Shown here: piece by piece, positions 19,961-31,090 of the stretch
How the letters are laid out: every line of letters starts with the position of its first letter
Numbering within the stretch: position 1 is the first letter of the stretch
DNA from: Pseudomonas sp. MWU16-30317
GTDB lineage: Bacteria > Pseudomonadota > Gammaproteobacteria > Pseudomonadales > Pseudomonadaceae
Reading direction: 5' to 3'
Assembly (NCBI RefSeq): GCF_020515695.1
Contig: NZ_JAIWJA010000001.1
Coordinates: 248,001-312,000 of the forward strand
Length of the DNA: 64,000 nt
The notes under the pieces: generated by a model
Databases searched by the model: none
The model's input: the letters and a program-made list of their open reading frames with translations, nothing else
Told to the model about the DNA's origin: nothing
Position numbers and translations under genes: made by a program

Positions 19961-21604
19961 TTAAACAGCTGCGCTCAGCGCCTGAATATCCCGATGCAGA
20001 ATCTGATCGTTTTCCGAGTAATCCACCGGGCAATCGATCACATGCACCCCTGGCGTCTGCAGGCACTGCGTCACCAACGGCGCGAACGCCTCGGCGCTTT
20101 CAACCCGATGCCCGAACGCACCATAGCTCTGCGCATACTTGACGAAATCCGGGTTGCCATAGTCCAGGCCGAAGTCCTGGAAGCCCATCTGCTGCTGCTT
20201 CCAGCGGATCATGCCGTAACCGTCGTCGCGCAAGATGATCACCACCAGATTCATCTTCAGGCGCACGGCGGTTTCGATTTCCTGGCTGTTCATCATGAAG
20301 CCGCCATCGCCACACACCGCCACGATTGGGGTGTCCGGGTGCACCAGGCGCGCCGCCATAGCCGACGGCAAGCCGGCACCCATGGTCGCCAGGGCGTTGT
20401 CGAGCAGCACGGTGTTAGGCATGTAGGCTTTGTAGTTGCGCGCGAACCACAGTTTGTAGACGCCGTTGTCCAGCGCGACGATGCCATCGGACGGCAGCAC
20501 CGAGCGCAGGTCCGCCACCAGCCGCTGCGGGTACACCGGGAAACGCCCGTCGTCGGCGCCCAGCGCGACATGGGCCTCGTTGGCTTCGCGGATGGTCAGC
20601 ATGCGCTCGAAGTCCCAGCTGTCCTGCACTTCGATCTTTTCCTTGATCTCCCAGATCGCGTTGGCGATGTCGCCAACCACTTCGATCTGCGGGAAGTACA
20701 CCGGGTCGACTTCAGCGGAGCGAAAGCTCACATGAACCACCTCAGTGCCGCCACGGACCATGAAGAACGGCGGCTTCTCGATCACGTCATGGCCGATGTT
20801 GACGATCAGGTCAGCGGACTCCAACGCACGGTGGACAAAGTCGCCGGCCGACAGCGCGGCGTTACCGAGGAAGCGTGGATGACGCTCGTCGACCACGCCC
20901 TTGCCCATTTGCGTGGTGACGAAGGGGATACCGGTCTTCTCGATCAGCTGGCGCAGCACCCGCGCGGTCATCTTGCGGTTGGCGCCGGCACCGATCACCA
21001 GCACCGGGCTGCGTGCGGCTTGGAGCTTGGCCACGGCGGCCTCGATGGCCTTCTGTTCGGCCACCGGGCGACGGCTCAGGCTCGGGGCGATGGGCGTGCT
21101 GTCGGTGAATTCGGCGGCGATGTCTTCCGGCAACTCCAGGTGCACGGAGCCTGGCTTCTCTTCTTCAGCCAGGCGAATCGCTTCACGGATACGTGAAGGG
21201 ATGTTGTCCGCCGAGGCCAACTGGTGGGTGTACTTGGTCAGCGGCGCCATCATCCCGCACACGTCGAGAATCTGGAAACGCCCCTGCTTGGACTTCTTGA
21301 TCGGCTTCTGCCCGGTGATCATCATCATCGGCATGCCGCCGAGATACGCGTAAGCACCGGCGGTCACCAGGTTGGTCGCGCCAGGGCCGAGGGTCGACAG
21401 GCACACGCCGGTCTTGCCGGTCAGGCGCCCGTAAGTGGCGGCCATGAAGCCCGCGGGCTGTTCGTGGCGGGTGAGGATCAACTTGATGGACGAGCGCGAG
21501 AGCGAGTCCAGCAGGTCGAGGTTTTCTTCACCTGGGATACCGAAAACGTATTCAACGCCTTCGTTTTCCAGACACTTGACGACTAACTCGGCAGCTTTGA
21601 GCAT
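19961..21604 (-). CDS. Acetolactate synthase, large-subunit type (ThDP enzyme)
   Basis: 547 residues. ThDP-dependent carboligase joining two pyruvates to acetolactate. It begins MLKAAELVVKCLENEGVEYV. The catalytic Glu is in ILTRHEQPAGFMA (about residue 48), and a TLGPGATNL segment, the central domain and the ThDP/Mg motif AVCGDGGFMMNSQEIETA follow. No small regulatory subunit is adjacent, as in stand-alone catabolic AlsS-like members; related oxalyl-CoA or glyoxylate carboligases are less likely. The start at ATG 21604 is preferred to an upstream in-frame start that adds a non-conserved leader. Confidence 0.88.
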   Translation of the reverse strand: MLKAAELVVKCLENEGVEYVFGIPGEENLDLLDSLSRSSIKLILTRHEQPAGFMAATYGRLTGKTGVCLSTLGPGATNLVTAGAYAYLGGMPMMMITGQKPIKKSKQGRFQILDVCGMMAPLTKYTHQLASADNIPSRIREAIRLAEEEKPGSVHLELPEDIAAEFTDSTPIAPSLSRRPVAEQKAIEAAVAKLQAARSPVLVIGAGANRKMTARVLRQLIEKTGIPFVTTQMGKGVVDERHPRFLGNAALSAGDFVHRALESADLIVNIGHDVIEKPPFFMVRGGTEVVHVSFRSAEVDPVYFPQIEVVGDIANAIWEIKEKIEVQDSWDFERMLTIREANEAHVALGADDGRFPVYPQRLVADLRSVLPSDGIVALDNGVYKLWFARNYKAYMPNTVLLDNALATMGAGLPSAMAARLVHPDTPIVAVCGDGGFMMNSQEIETAVRLKMNLVVIILRDDGYGMIRWKQQQMGFQDFGLDYGNPDFVKYAQSYGAFGHRVESAEAFAPLVTQCLQTPGVHVIDCPVDYSENDQILHRDIQALSAAV

Positions 21605-21992
21605 GGTGGGGCGAGCCTCTTGAGGAGGGAGCAGGGGGAAGGTCGCGGTAGGGTGGCGGCCTTGGGGTGTTGATTGTGGTGGTTGGACATCATATGACAT
21701 TAAGGTTTCACGAGGGGGCGCCGGGCAGGGAATTTTTTGCCGTACTGTTCTGACTTTTACGTCAGGCGGCGTTTGACCGCTGATTTGGACGCAAGGAACA
21801 CGACGAGTTTTACCGGCCGCCGCCTGGGTGAGCCCTCTTTCGAGGGCAATTCGACGCGGTGGAGGCCTTCCATGGCTGTGCCATTCGCTGGACGATCATC
21901 GCAAAACGGCGTGTTAATGCGCTTGAGAACAGCGCGCTGATTTCGTAGTCATGGGCCGCTACGATGTGATGCCAGGCCTCGATTGCCCGATA

Positions 21993-22832
21993 TCAATCCA
22001 GATCCGCCGCATCATGCCGTTCCGGCACCTGAGTCGCCTCATCCCCCCATGTCCGGTTCACGCGCGTACCGCGAATCACCGCCGGGCGCTGGGCAATGGC
22101 TTCTGCCCAGCGCTGCACATGGGTATAACTCTTGGCATCCAGAAATTCCGCAGCCGAATACAGATCGCCGCGCACCAGCTTGCCGTACCACGACCACACG
22201 GCGATGTCGGCGATGGAATAGCTGTCACCCGCCAGGTACTCGCTCTCGGCCAGACGGCGGTCGAGCACATCGAGTTGGCGTTTGGTTTCCATGGTGAAGC
22301 GGTTGATCGGGTACTCGAACTTCTCCGGTGCATAGGCATAGAAGTGTCCGAAACCGCCGCCGACGTAGGGTGCAGCGCCCATCTGCCAGAACAGCCAGTT
22401 CAGCGCTTCGGTACGCCCAGCCGCATCGGTAGGCAGGAAGCGGCCGAATTTCTCCGCGAGATACAGCAGAATCGAACCGGATTCGAACACGCGAATCGGC
22501 GGTTCGACGCTGCGGTCGAGCAGGGCGGGGATCTTGGAGTTCGGGTTGATATCAACGAAGCCGCTGGAGAACTGATCGCCTTCATTGATGCGGATCAGCC
22601 AGGCATCGTACTCGGCCTCGGAGAGCCCGAGTGCCAGCAGCTCTTCGAGGAGGATGGTGACCTTGATGCCATTGGGCGTGGCCAGCGAGTACAACTGCAG
22701 CGGGTGCTTGCCGACCGGCAGGACTTTCTCGTGGGTCGGCCCGGCGATCGGGCGGTTGATGCTGGCAAAATTACCGCCGACCGAGGTGTCGTTGCTCCAG
22801 ACCTTGGGCGGGACGTAGGGGGCGTTGCTCAT
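21993..22832 (-). CDS. yghU: Glutathione-dependent disulfide-bond oxidoreductase, YghU type
   Basis: 279-residue nu-class GST-fold protein with glutathione-dependent disulfide reductase activity in characterised relatives. It begins MSNAPYVPPKVW, followed by GGNFASINRPIAGPTHEK, then the thioredoxin-like domain (LQLYSLATPNGIKVTILLEEL; NPNSKIPALLDRS) and a helical C-terminal domain (AYAPEKFEYPINRFTMETKRQL). An aggag site precedes the ATG at 22832. Its upstream side borders a stretch of degenerate DNA. Confidence 0.9.
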   Translation of the reverse strand: MSNAPYVPPKVWSNDTSVGGNFASINRPIAGPTHEKVLPVGKHPLQLYSLATPNGIKVTILLEELLALGLSEAEYDAWLIRINEGDQFSSGFVDINPNSKIPALLDRSVEPPIRVFESGSILLYLAEKFGRFLPTDAAGRTEALNWLFWQMGAAPYVGGGFGHFYAYAPEKFEYPINRFTMETKRQLDVLDRRLAESEYLAGDSYSIADIAVWSWYGKLVRGDLYSAAEFLDAKSYTHVQRWAEAIAQRPAVIRGTRVNRTWGDEATQVPERHDAADLD

Positions 22833-23234
22833 GTGACAGAAACTCCTGGTTCGCGGTATGCGGCCGGGCAGGCCGCAGGAAGTCGATGCCAAGCATACCG
22901 CCACACCTTGCGCTGGCGTCAACCTGCGAAAAAGTCGCGTGTGTGGATATTTGGTTATAAGAATTTATGAAGCGCTAGCGGCCTGAGCGACAGAGCCATC
23001 GTTTAAGAGGACTAATGGTCCGTTCGCACGCATATTCCAAGTCAGTGCGTCCCCGAGGTATTCGAGTGCCGCCCCTAAGGTTTTGGATCTACTGCGCGAC
23101 CTCCTATGGTGTGTAGTTCGCCGCTGCTAAGCATCGCTTCCGTCCGACATCTGCTTACTCACCTTCGGGCAGGTGCTAGCTGTCCAATTTTAGAGTCGCA
23201 GACATCTTGGGAAGAGGGCGTACTCGCCATCAGG
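22833..23234. other. 402-base gene-free stretch, probably degenerate DNA
   Basis: No frame of useful length is open on either strand, and the composition is visibly less GC-rich than the flanks. Around 23187-23212 the minus strand reads gactctaaaattggac, which resembles terminal sequences of some IS3-family elements, but I cannot confirm this. The first 90 bases presumably hold the yghU promoter. Confidence 0.5.
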
Positions 23235-23624
23235 CTACCCAGCCGCTATAACCGGTGTCTTCGTTCTTCCATACCTAGCCGGTGAAACCCCTGTATGGCG
23301 GGTGAACGCGACGGTAAAGGTGCTCGACGAACCATAGCCTGTACGCTGCGCCACTTCGCTGACAGCCATTTTATCTTGACATAACCATTGCTTGGCCAGA
23401 GCCATGCGCCATGTCAAAAGGTAGGTCATGGGCGAGACTCCCATCATACGGCTGAAGCGCTCGAAAAAGCCCGATCGGGAGAGTGCAGCCTCCCTTGCCA
23501 GTTGTGCCACCGACCAAGCCCGTGCCGGATCCTCGTGAAATTTGCGCAGGGCCATGGCCGTCGGCCTGCACAGCATTGGCCCTGCACGCGAGTACGCTGG
23601 GGCATGTCGAACACCGCTAATCAT
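23235..23624 (-). pseudogene. AraC-family regulator fragment, DNA-binding half only
   Basis: The open frame gives 129 residues. From about residue 20 it is the C-terminal double helix-turn-helix of an AraC regulator (ALRKFHEDPARAWSVAQLA; LSRSGFFERFSRMMGVSPM; VSEVAQRTGYGSSSTFTVAF; TGVSPARY). Such regulators of the cupin-domain type are about 300 residues, so the ligand-binding half is missing. A transposase fragment lies just upstream on the same strand. The frame itself is intact, so a short protein could still be made, but no convincing ribosome site is visible. Confidence 0.8.
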
Positions 23625-23985
23625 TGTGATGGAACGGATGCTTCTCTTGCAGGTAGCGCGTCAGCGCTACCCGGCGTTTGAGGCTGTAATCCAGGGCTTT
23701 GGCAGTGGCCGAGCGCTCGGGCATTAGGTCGCGTTGGGCCAGCCTCCACGCAGGCAGTTTTTCAGCGATGGGCACCGTTGTTTCCTGATGTGATCGCCAG
23801 CGATCTTCATCGCTGACTTCCTTGGAGCATGTCGGGGCGGGACTATGAGGAAAGTCTTCTCCAGCGTGCAACCGAGTTGCACGGTTGGCTTCACAAAGGT
23901 GCCTTGCGGGCAACGCCGTCGCGGCGGGTCTAGATTCCCAAAGCTGATGGCAGGCGACGCCCGTTCGGGTATCTCGCATCTGCAC
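23625..23985. other. Decayed mobile-element region
   Basis: 361 bases between the AraC fragment and the transporter gene. Apart from the IS66-like transposase piece at 23647-23778 I recognise nothing; short frames run through it on both strands without family signatures. Confidence 0.6.
23647..23778 (-). mobile_element. IS66-type transposase fragment
   Basis: The minus-strand frame reads about 43 residues, including ATAKALDYSLKRRVALTRYL, which match the DDE-region helix of IS66 transposases shortly before the final catalytic segment (usually continuing DDGxxxIDNN). Both ends are lost: no terminal repeats, no IDNN motif and no orfA/orfB partners are seen. It appears to be a relic of an insertion that removed the front of the neighbouring AraC gene. 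Confidence 0.72.
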
Positions 23986-25254
23986 TCAGGCTTTCTGCGG
24001 ATCATGAATCTTGTCCCGAATGAAAAACGCCGGGATCAGACCAGTGATGACATACGCCACCCCCATCACGAGCATGCCTGCGGCAATCGACACCTGCGCG
24101 GCCAGCAGCCCGATGATCGCCGGCGCAAATGCCGCCCCAATCCGGCCGAAATTGTAGGCGCCACCGACCCCGGAGCCCCGCACCCGCGTCTCGAAACTCT
24201 CGGTCATATAGGTCGCGACCACCCCCACCGGAATCCCATAGATAAACCCGAAGAACACCAGCAGATAAAGAATATTCCCCGGTGAATTCAGATACACGAT
24301 CGCCGGAATCAGCAGCGCCGTGCCGATACACCCGAACACAAACGAATTGCGCCGTCCGAGCGCATCGGACAGCACCCCGGAGCACACCTTGCCGACGATC
24401 ATCGCCGCATAGGTGCCGACCATGTAGCCGGTCATGGCCTTGAAGTTCATGTGCAGCTCTTGCTCCAGATACGAGGGCATCCAATTGTTGACCCCGTAAT
24501 AGCCGAACTGCAAAAAGCCTGCAGTCAGGGTCCAGAGCATCAGCATGCGCCGCGCGGCCTTGTCGGCGAACAGGATCTTCAGCGAGTCAGGTTTCTTCAC
24601 CACCACACCGCCACCTTCGCGCTTGAAGCGTTGGCGTTCGGCCTGGGCGGCCAGCCAGGCGGGCGGCTCGGGCACCAGCGGTTTGACGAACAGCGCCAGC
24701 ACCACCGGCACGATGGCAATGAAGAACAGCCAGCGCCAGCCATGCTCGGGGATGATCGCGCCGGCCAGCAGCGTCGCCACCAGGTAGCCTACGGTCCAGC
24801 CGGCCTGCAGGGTGGCGAGCACGGTGGTGCGGTATTTGGTCGAGACGTATTCGGACATCAGCGTGTTGCAGGCCACGAACAACGAGCCGAGCCCCAGTGA
24901 GGCGAAGAAGCGCACTCCGGCGAACTGCAGGTAGCTGTGGGTGAAGCCCAGCATCGCGGTGCCGATGGAGAACACCAGGGTGGTCCAGAACACCACCTTG
25001 ACCCGGCCGAAGCGGTCGCAGGCCCAGCCGCCGTAGATGCCGCCAATGGCCATGCCGGCGAGGGTGATGCTGCCCAGGCTGCCGGCTTCGAAGCTGCTCA
25101 GGCCGAATTCCTGGCGCAGGCTGCCGAGGCTGTAGGACAGCAGCATGAGGTCGGCGCCGTCGGCGAGCAGGCCGAGGAAGCAGAACACGAAGACGATGGC
25201 TTTGGTGTGCGTGGCGATAGCCTTGACGGGCGTTGAAGCAGCGAGCATGTCCAT
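23986..25254 (-). CDS. MFS transporter, aromatic acid:H+ symporter (AAHS) type
   Basis: Inner-membrane carrier of 422 residues with 12 predicted helices. The AAHS-type DGAD motif is in helix 1 (FLGLLADGADLMLLSYSL), and the MFS A-motif is GGWACDRFGRVKVVF. Another signature is EYVSTKYRTTVLATLQAGW. It is the last gene of the minus-strand acyl-CoA cluster, 42 bases after the nitronate-monooxygenase-like gene, and so probably imports the carboxylic acid that the cluster degrades. The family prefers aromatic or cyclic acids. Confidence 0.88.
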   Translation of the reverse strand: MDMLAASTPVKAIATHTKAIVFVFCFLGLLADGADLMLLSYSLGSLRQEFGLSSFEAGSLGSITLAGMAIGGIYGGWACDRFGRVKVVFWTTLVFSIGTAMLGFTHSYLQFAGVRFFASLGLGSLFVACNTLMSEYVSTKYRTTVLATLQAGWTVGYLVATLLAGAIIPEHGWRWLFFIAIVPVVLALFVKPLVPEPPAWLAAQAERQRFKREGGGVVVKKPDSLKILFADKAARRMLMLWTLTAGFLQFGYYGVNNWMPSYLEQELHMNFKAMTGYMVGTYAAMIVGKVCSGVLSDALGRRNSFVFGCIGTALLIPAIVYLNSPGNILYLLVFFGFIYGIPVGVVATYMTESFETRVRGSGVGGAYNFGRIGAAFAPAIIGLLAAQVSIAAGMLVMGVAYVITGLIPAFFIRDKIHDPQKA

Positions 25255-25296
25255 TATTTTTATTCTCTTGTTGAAGGGCTGCGAGGCGTGTTGTGT

Positions 25297-27194
<1,898 letters not shown>

Positions 27195-27228
27195 GATTGG
27201 GTGTCCTTGTAGTTATGCAATATGACAA

Positions 27229-28377
27229 TCACGCGGCCGGCAGATCCAGCACCTGCTTGGCCAGAATATTGCGCTGGATCTCGTTGCTGCCGCCGTAGAT
27301 GGTCGCGCACAGCGACTGGATGAACAGCCCGGCGGGATACAGCGCGGCGTCTTCCGGAATCGGGTCGAGCAGGGCTGCCGATTCGCCAGCGGTCTGCAGT
27401 GCCAGTTCGTTGATGCGCTGGAACAGCTCCGACTGGAAGATCTTCAGCATCGACACCTCGGCCCCCAGCGGCTGCCCGCGGCGCAGGGCGTCGGCGAACG
27501 ATTCGTACAGCGCGCGATGGCAGTCCAGGTCGAGCTGCAGGTCGGCGAAGCGCTGGCGGAACACCGGTTGGTGCCAGGCGCCATTTAGTTTGGCCAGGCG
27601 CGCCAGACGATCCAGCGAGTGAGTCGACTGCTTGGGTGAACCGAGGAAGATGCGCTCGAAACCCAGCAGTGCCTTGGCCATGCTCCAGCCCTGGTTGAGC
27701 TCGCCGACCAGGTTGGCCTTGGGCACTTTCACGTCGGTGAAAAACACCTCGGCGAACTCGTCGTGCAGGTCGAGGTTGAGGATCGGCCGCACCTCGATAC
27801 CGGGAGTGTCCAGCGGCACCAGCAGGAAACTGATGCCGGCCTGGGGCTTGGCCGTGCGATCGGTGCGCACCAGCATGAAGATCCAGTTGGATTCGGTGGC
27901 CATGGTGGTCCAGATCTTTTGGCCACTGACGCGCCAATGGTCACCCTCATCCACGGCTTCGGTGCGCAGGCTGGCCAGATCCGAACCGGCATTGGGCTCG
28001 CTGTAGCCCTGGCACCAGAGGTGTTCGCCACTGAGGATGCGTGGCAGATGAAAGGCCTTCTGCTCTTCGCTGCCATAGCGCACCAGCATCGGCCCGAGCA
28101 TGGTCAGACCACTGTCGGGCAAGCGTGCGCAGCCGTGGCTTTCCATCTCTTCCATCATGATCAGTTGCTTGGCCGCGCTCAGGCCCATGCCACCGTATTC
28201 CGGCGGCCAGCCGGGGGCCAGCCAGCCTTTTTTCGACAGCAGCTGATACCACTCGCGGCTCTCCTCGGTGCCCATGCGTTTGCGCGGGTTGCGCTTGGTG
28301 GCCGGGTAGTTGGCCTGCACCCAGCCGCGTACCTCGGCGCGGAAATGGCTGTCGTCCAATGCGTTGTAATCGGTCAT
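27229..28377 (-). CDS. Acyl-CoA dehydrogenase (FadE-like, large partner)
   Basis: 382-residue FAD enzyme introducing a 2,3 double bond into an acyl-CoA. It shows the FAD/substrate segment LWCQGYSEPNAGSDLASL, KIWTTMATESNW and the C-terminal TIYGGSNEIQRNILAKQVL. It lies two genes downstream of a second, shorter dehydrogenase (29142-30212), a pattern seen for steroid-type alpha2beta2 acyl-CoA dehydrogenases built from two unlike subunits. Spacing to the preceding isomerase gene is 3 bases, so it is tightly co-translated. Confidence 0.9.
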   Translation of the reverse strand: MTDYNALDDSHFRAEVRGWVQANYPATKRNPRKRMGTEESREWYQLLSKKGWLAPGWPPEYGGMGLSAAKQLIMMEEMESHGCARLPDSGLTMLGPMLVRYGSEEQKAFHLPRILSGEHLWCQGYSEPNAGSDLASLRTEAVDEGDHWRVSGQKIWTTMATESNWIFMLVRTDRTAKPQAGISFLLVPLDTPGIEVRPILNLDLHDEFAEVFFTDVKVPKANLVGELNQGWSMAKALLGFERIFLGSPKQSTHSLDRLARLAKLNGAWHQPVFRQRFADLQLDLDCHRALYESFADALRRGQPLGAEVSMLKIFQSELFQRINELALQTAGESAALLDPIPEDAALYPAGLFIQSLCATIYGGSNEIQRNILAKQVLDLPAA

Positions 28378-28380
28378 GGT

Positions 28381-29145
28381 TCAGGCTCCGGTGAATTCGG
28401 CAGGGCGCTTGCCCAAAAAGGCCGCCTTGCCCTCGGCGTGGTCGCGGCTGAGGAACAGCTGGCTTTGCAGCTCCAGTTCGCGGTCCAGTTGGGCGTCGAG
28501 CCCCTCGGCAAGCACCGCCTTGGTCAACGCTAGCGGCAACGGCGCGAGTTTCTCCAGCACCTGCGCGCGGCCCAGGGCGACTTCGAGCGCTTGGCCGACG
28601 GGCACCAGGTGGTCGATCAGGCCGAGCTTGTCGGCTTGGGTGGCGTCCCATTTCTCGCCATAGAGCAGCACCTGGCGCGCGCGGCCGCGGCCGATGCGCT
28701 GGGTGAGGGTGTGCAGCACGCCCATGTCGGCCATTAGCCCGACCTGGCCGAAGCTGGCGACGAAGCGCACGCCAGCACCGGCCACGACGGTGTCGCAAGC
28801 CATGGCCAGCGACAGCCCGGCACCGGCGGCCCAGCCCTCGACGGCGGCGATCAGTGGCTTGCTCATGCCGACCATCTGGCGGATCAAACGGTGGCTGCGG
28901 CGCATGCGTTCACGGCCGGCGGCCAGATCAGTGACGTGCATGTCGGTGATATCGCCGCCTGCGCAAAAGTTGCCGTCGACGCCGGTGAGGATCACGCAGC
29001 GCACGTTCGCTTCCTGCTCAGCGCGGACCAGGGCGGCGCACAGCTGCTCGCGCAAGGCCAGGGATACCGAGTTGCGCCGCTGCGGGACGTTGATCGAGAG
29101 GATGCGTGTGCGGCCGCGGTCTTCTTCGAGGATGGCCTGGCTCAT
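28381..29145 (-). CDS. Enoyl-CoA hydratase/isomerase family protein
   Basis: 254-residue crotonase-fold protein. The first oxyanion-hole element is in NFCAGGDITDMH and the second in AVEGWAAGAGLSLAMACD. At the position of the usual first catalytic glutamate it has Gln (FASFGQVGLMADMG), while an Asp sits in MADMG, as in PaaG-type isomerases. It may therefore shift a double bond rather than add water, leaving hydration to the MaoC protein in the same operon. Its ATG overlaps the stop of the upstream dehydrogenase (ATGA). Confidence 0.86.
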   Translation of the reverse strand: MSQAILEEDRGRTRILSINVPQRRNSVSLALREQLCAALVRAEQEANVRCVILTGVDGNFCAGGDITDMHVTDLAAGRERMRRSHRLIRQMVGMSKPLIAAVEGWAAGAGLSLAMACDTVVAGAGVRFVASFGQVGLMADMGVLHTLTQRIGRGRARQVLLYGEKWDATQADKLGLIDHLVPVGQALEVALGRAQVLEKLAPLPLALTKAVLAEGLDAQLDRELELQSQLFLSRDHAEGKAAFLGKRPAEFTGA

Positions 29146-30212
29146 GCCTGCACCTCGGCGAATACCTGGTGGATGTAACGCGCCTGATGCTGTTCCAGCG
29201 TGCCGCCGCTATTGATCAGCACCAACGCCTTGCGCAGGAACAGGCCGATGTCGGCTTCGTCGGTGTAGCCGATGGCACCGTGCAGCTGAATCGCCTCGCG
29301 GCAGACCTGCAATGCCGCGCGGCTGCTGCGCAGCTTGGCAGCGCTGACCTGGCGTTGGCGGGCGTCGGCGGCGATGCCTTCATCGATGCGTACGGCGGCC
29401 TGGGTGATGATCGCTCGGCTCAATTCGATCTGCAGTTTGAGGTCGACGCAACGGTGTTGCAGGGCCTGGAAGCTGCCGATGGCATGACCGAACTGGCGGC
29501 GTACCTTGAGGTAGTCGAGGGTGCGTTCGAAGGCGCTTTGCATGCAGCCGAGCAGATAGGCGGCGGTGCCCAGGGTGGCCTGGTCCAGCGCCTGTTGCAG
29601 GGTGGCGGCGGACATGTCGAGCAGGCGCCCCGGTGCCTGGGTGAATTTCAAGCGGGTGTTGTGGCCACCATCCTGAGTGGCGGCCTGTTGGATTTCTACC
29701 CCGCCGGCGCGCACATCGACCAACGCCAGGCCGTGATCGGTGTTCAGCACGAAGGCATCGGCGCAGGCGCCGAGGGCCACGTCGTGCAGCTCGCCACTCA
29801 CGGCACCGTCGCGGTACTGCACGCTAGCACGCTGGTGCAGCCCGGCGGGCAGCGTCAGGTGCGTGCCGCTCAGTTGCGCAGCCAGCAAATCGGCAGGCAA
29901 CAGCGCGGCGGCCAACGTGGCGTCGATCAGCGGCTCGGGGGCCAGGCCGCGGCCCAGTTCCTCCAGCAGGGCAATCGACTCGGCCTGGCCCAGGCCGCTG
30001 CCGCCACGTGCTTCGGCCAGGCTCAAGCCCGTCCAGCCTTGCTCGCACAGGGCCTGCCACGGGCCGCGCAGTGCGTGCGGCGCAGTGAAGCGCAGGGCGC
30101 GGATGCGGGACAGATCGCCGTCACGCGGCACCACAGCCGCGGCGCTGTCGCGAATCATATTGAGGCGTTCAAGGCGTTCGTAATCGTCGGGCGTATTCAG
30201 GGCCTGGTTCAT
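29142..30212 (-). CDS. Acyl-CoA dehydrogenase family protein (short partner)
   Basis: 356 residues, shorter and more divergent than the 27229-28377 enzyme. It keeps the C-terminal helical domain (LDYLKVRRQFGHAIGSFQALQHRCVDLKLQIELSR; IQLHGAIGYTDEADIGLFLRKAL), but the central FAD segment is weakly conserved. The usual YxG(T/S)xxIQ motif is replaced by INSGGTLEQHQARY. This is typical of the second subunit in heteromeric steroid-type dehydrogenases. The start at ATG 30212 forms ATGA with the MaoC stop; a longer frame upstream is a shadow. Confidence 0.88.
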   Translation of the reverse strand: MNQALNTPDDYERLERLNMIRDSAAAVVPRDGDLSRIRALRFTAPHALRGPWQALCEQGWTGLSLAEARGGSGLGQAESIALLEELGRGLAPEPLIDATLAAALLPADLLAAQLSGTHLTLPAGLHQRASVQYRDGAVSGELHDVALGACADAFVLNTDHGLALVDVRAGGVEIQQAATQDGGHNTRLKFTQAPGRLLDMSAATLQQALDQATLGTAAYLLGCMQSAFERTLDYLKVRRQFGHAIGSFQALQHRCVDLKLQIELSRAIITQAAVRIDEGIAADARQRQVSAAKLRSSRAALQVCREAIQLHGAIGYTDEADIGLFLRKALVLINSGGTLEQHQARYIHQVFAEVQA

Positions 30213-31090
30213 GAGCGATGCTCCTTCTTCAACTCTGATCTGTTCAACACCAATCTGCCGTTGTTGAGCACCACGACATCGCGCTCCACCACTCGGGCGC
30301 GGAAGGAGCCGTCGTTCCAGATTTCGGTGCGCAGGGTTTCGCCTGGGTACACCGGCGCGCTGAAGCGCACTTCGAGGCTGTGCAGCAGGTCGCTGCGGTA
30401 GTCGGCGAGGACTTCGAACAGCGCCTGAAACGAGATCGCCAGGGTGCACAGTCCATGCAGAATCGGCCGTTCGAAGCCAGCGCGAATTGCCACGTCGGGG
30501 TTGGCGTGCAGGGGGTTGTCATCACCGTTGAGTCGATAGTAGAGCGCCTGTTCCGGGCGGGTCGGGTGGTCGATCACGCAGTCGGGCGTACCCTCGGGCA
30601 TCGCATGCGCGGCACGCACCGGGCCGCTGGGCGCGCCGCAGCCACCGTCACCGCGCAGGAAGGTGGTACTGGAGGTGATAGCGAACACTTCCCCGCTGGC
30701 GGCGTCCACCAGTTGTTTATCGCTGTAGAGCAGGGCGCCTTTGCCGGGGCCTTTGTCGACCAGCCCGGTGACGCGGGTGCGGCCGATGATCTCGCCAGCC
30801 ACCGGAATGGGTTTGTGCCATTCGATACGTTGTTCGCCCAGCACCAGTTTCAGCGCATCGACGCCGGTGGCTGGATTGCCCAGCCAGAAGCCGGGGTAGG
30901 CGAGCACCACGGGGAAGCACGGGTGGGCCTGAAAATCGCGGGCCGAGTCGACGAAATCCAGTTGCTTGCGGTCGAGCGGGTCTGCGGCCATGCCCACCGA
31001 CAATGCATAAAAGGCGGTGTCCTGGCGGCTCAGGTGCTGGTGCACATCCGGGATGGGGTAATTCAGCAGAGTCTCAGGATTGAGTGGCAT
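30209..31090 (-). CDS. MaoC-type 2-enoyl-CoA hydratase (double hot-dog)
   Basis: 293 residues made of two hot-dog halves. The C-terminal half carries the hydratase-2 motif YRLNGDDNPLHANPDVAIRA followed by GFERPILHGLCT, which supplies the catalytic Asp and His. It resembles the hydratase of MFE-2 and of bile-acid/steroid side-chain degradation. Predicted role: hydrating a 2-enoyl-CoA to a 3-hydroxyacyl-CoA, which the thiolase-like/DUF35 pair could cleave. It overlaps the acyl-CoA synthetase gene by 17 bases. Confidence 0.9.
   Translation of the reverse strand: MPLNPETLLNYPIPDVHQHLSRQDTAFYALSVGMAADPLDRKQLDFVDSARDFQAHPCFPVVLAYPGFWLGNPATGVDALKLVLGEQRIEWHKPIPVAGEIIGRTRVTGLVDKGPGKGALLYSDKQLVDAASGEVFAITSSTTFLRGDGGCGAPSGPVRAAHAMPEGTPDCVIDHPTRPEQALYYRLNGDDNPLHANPDVAIRAGFERPILHGLCTLAISFQALFEVLADYRSDLLHSLEVRFSAPVYPGETLRTEIWNDGSFRARVVERDVVVLNNGRLVLNRSELKKEHRS

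Noticed and set aside
19811..21196. 461-codon plus-strand frame
   Set aside because: Shadow of the acetolactate synthase gene on the other strand.
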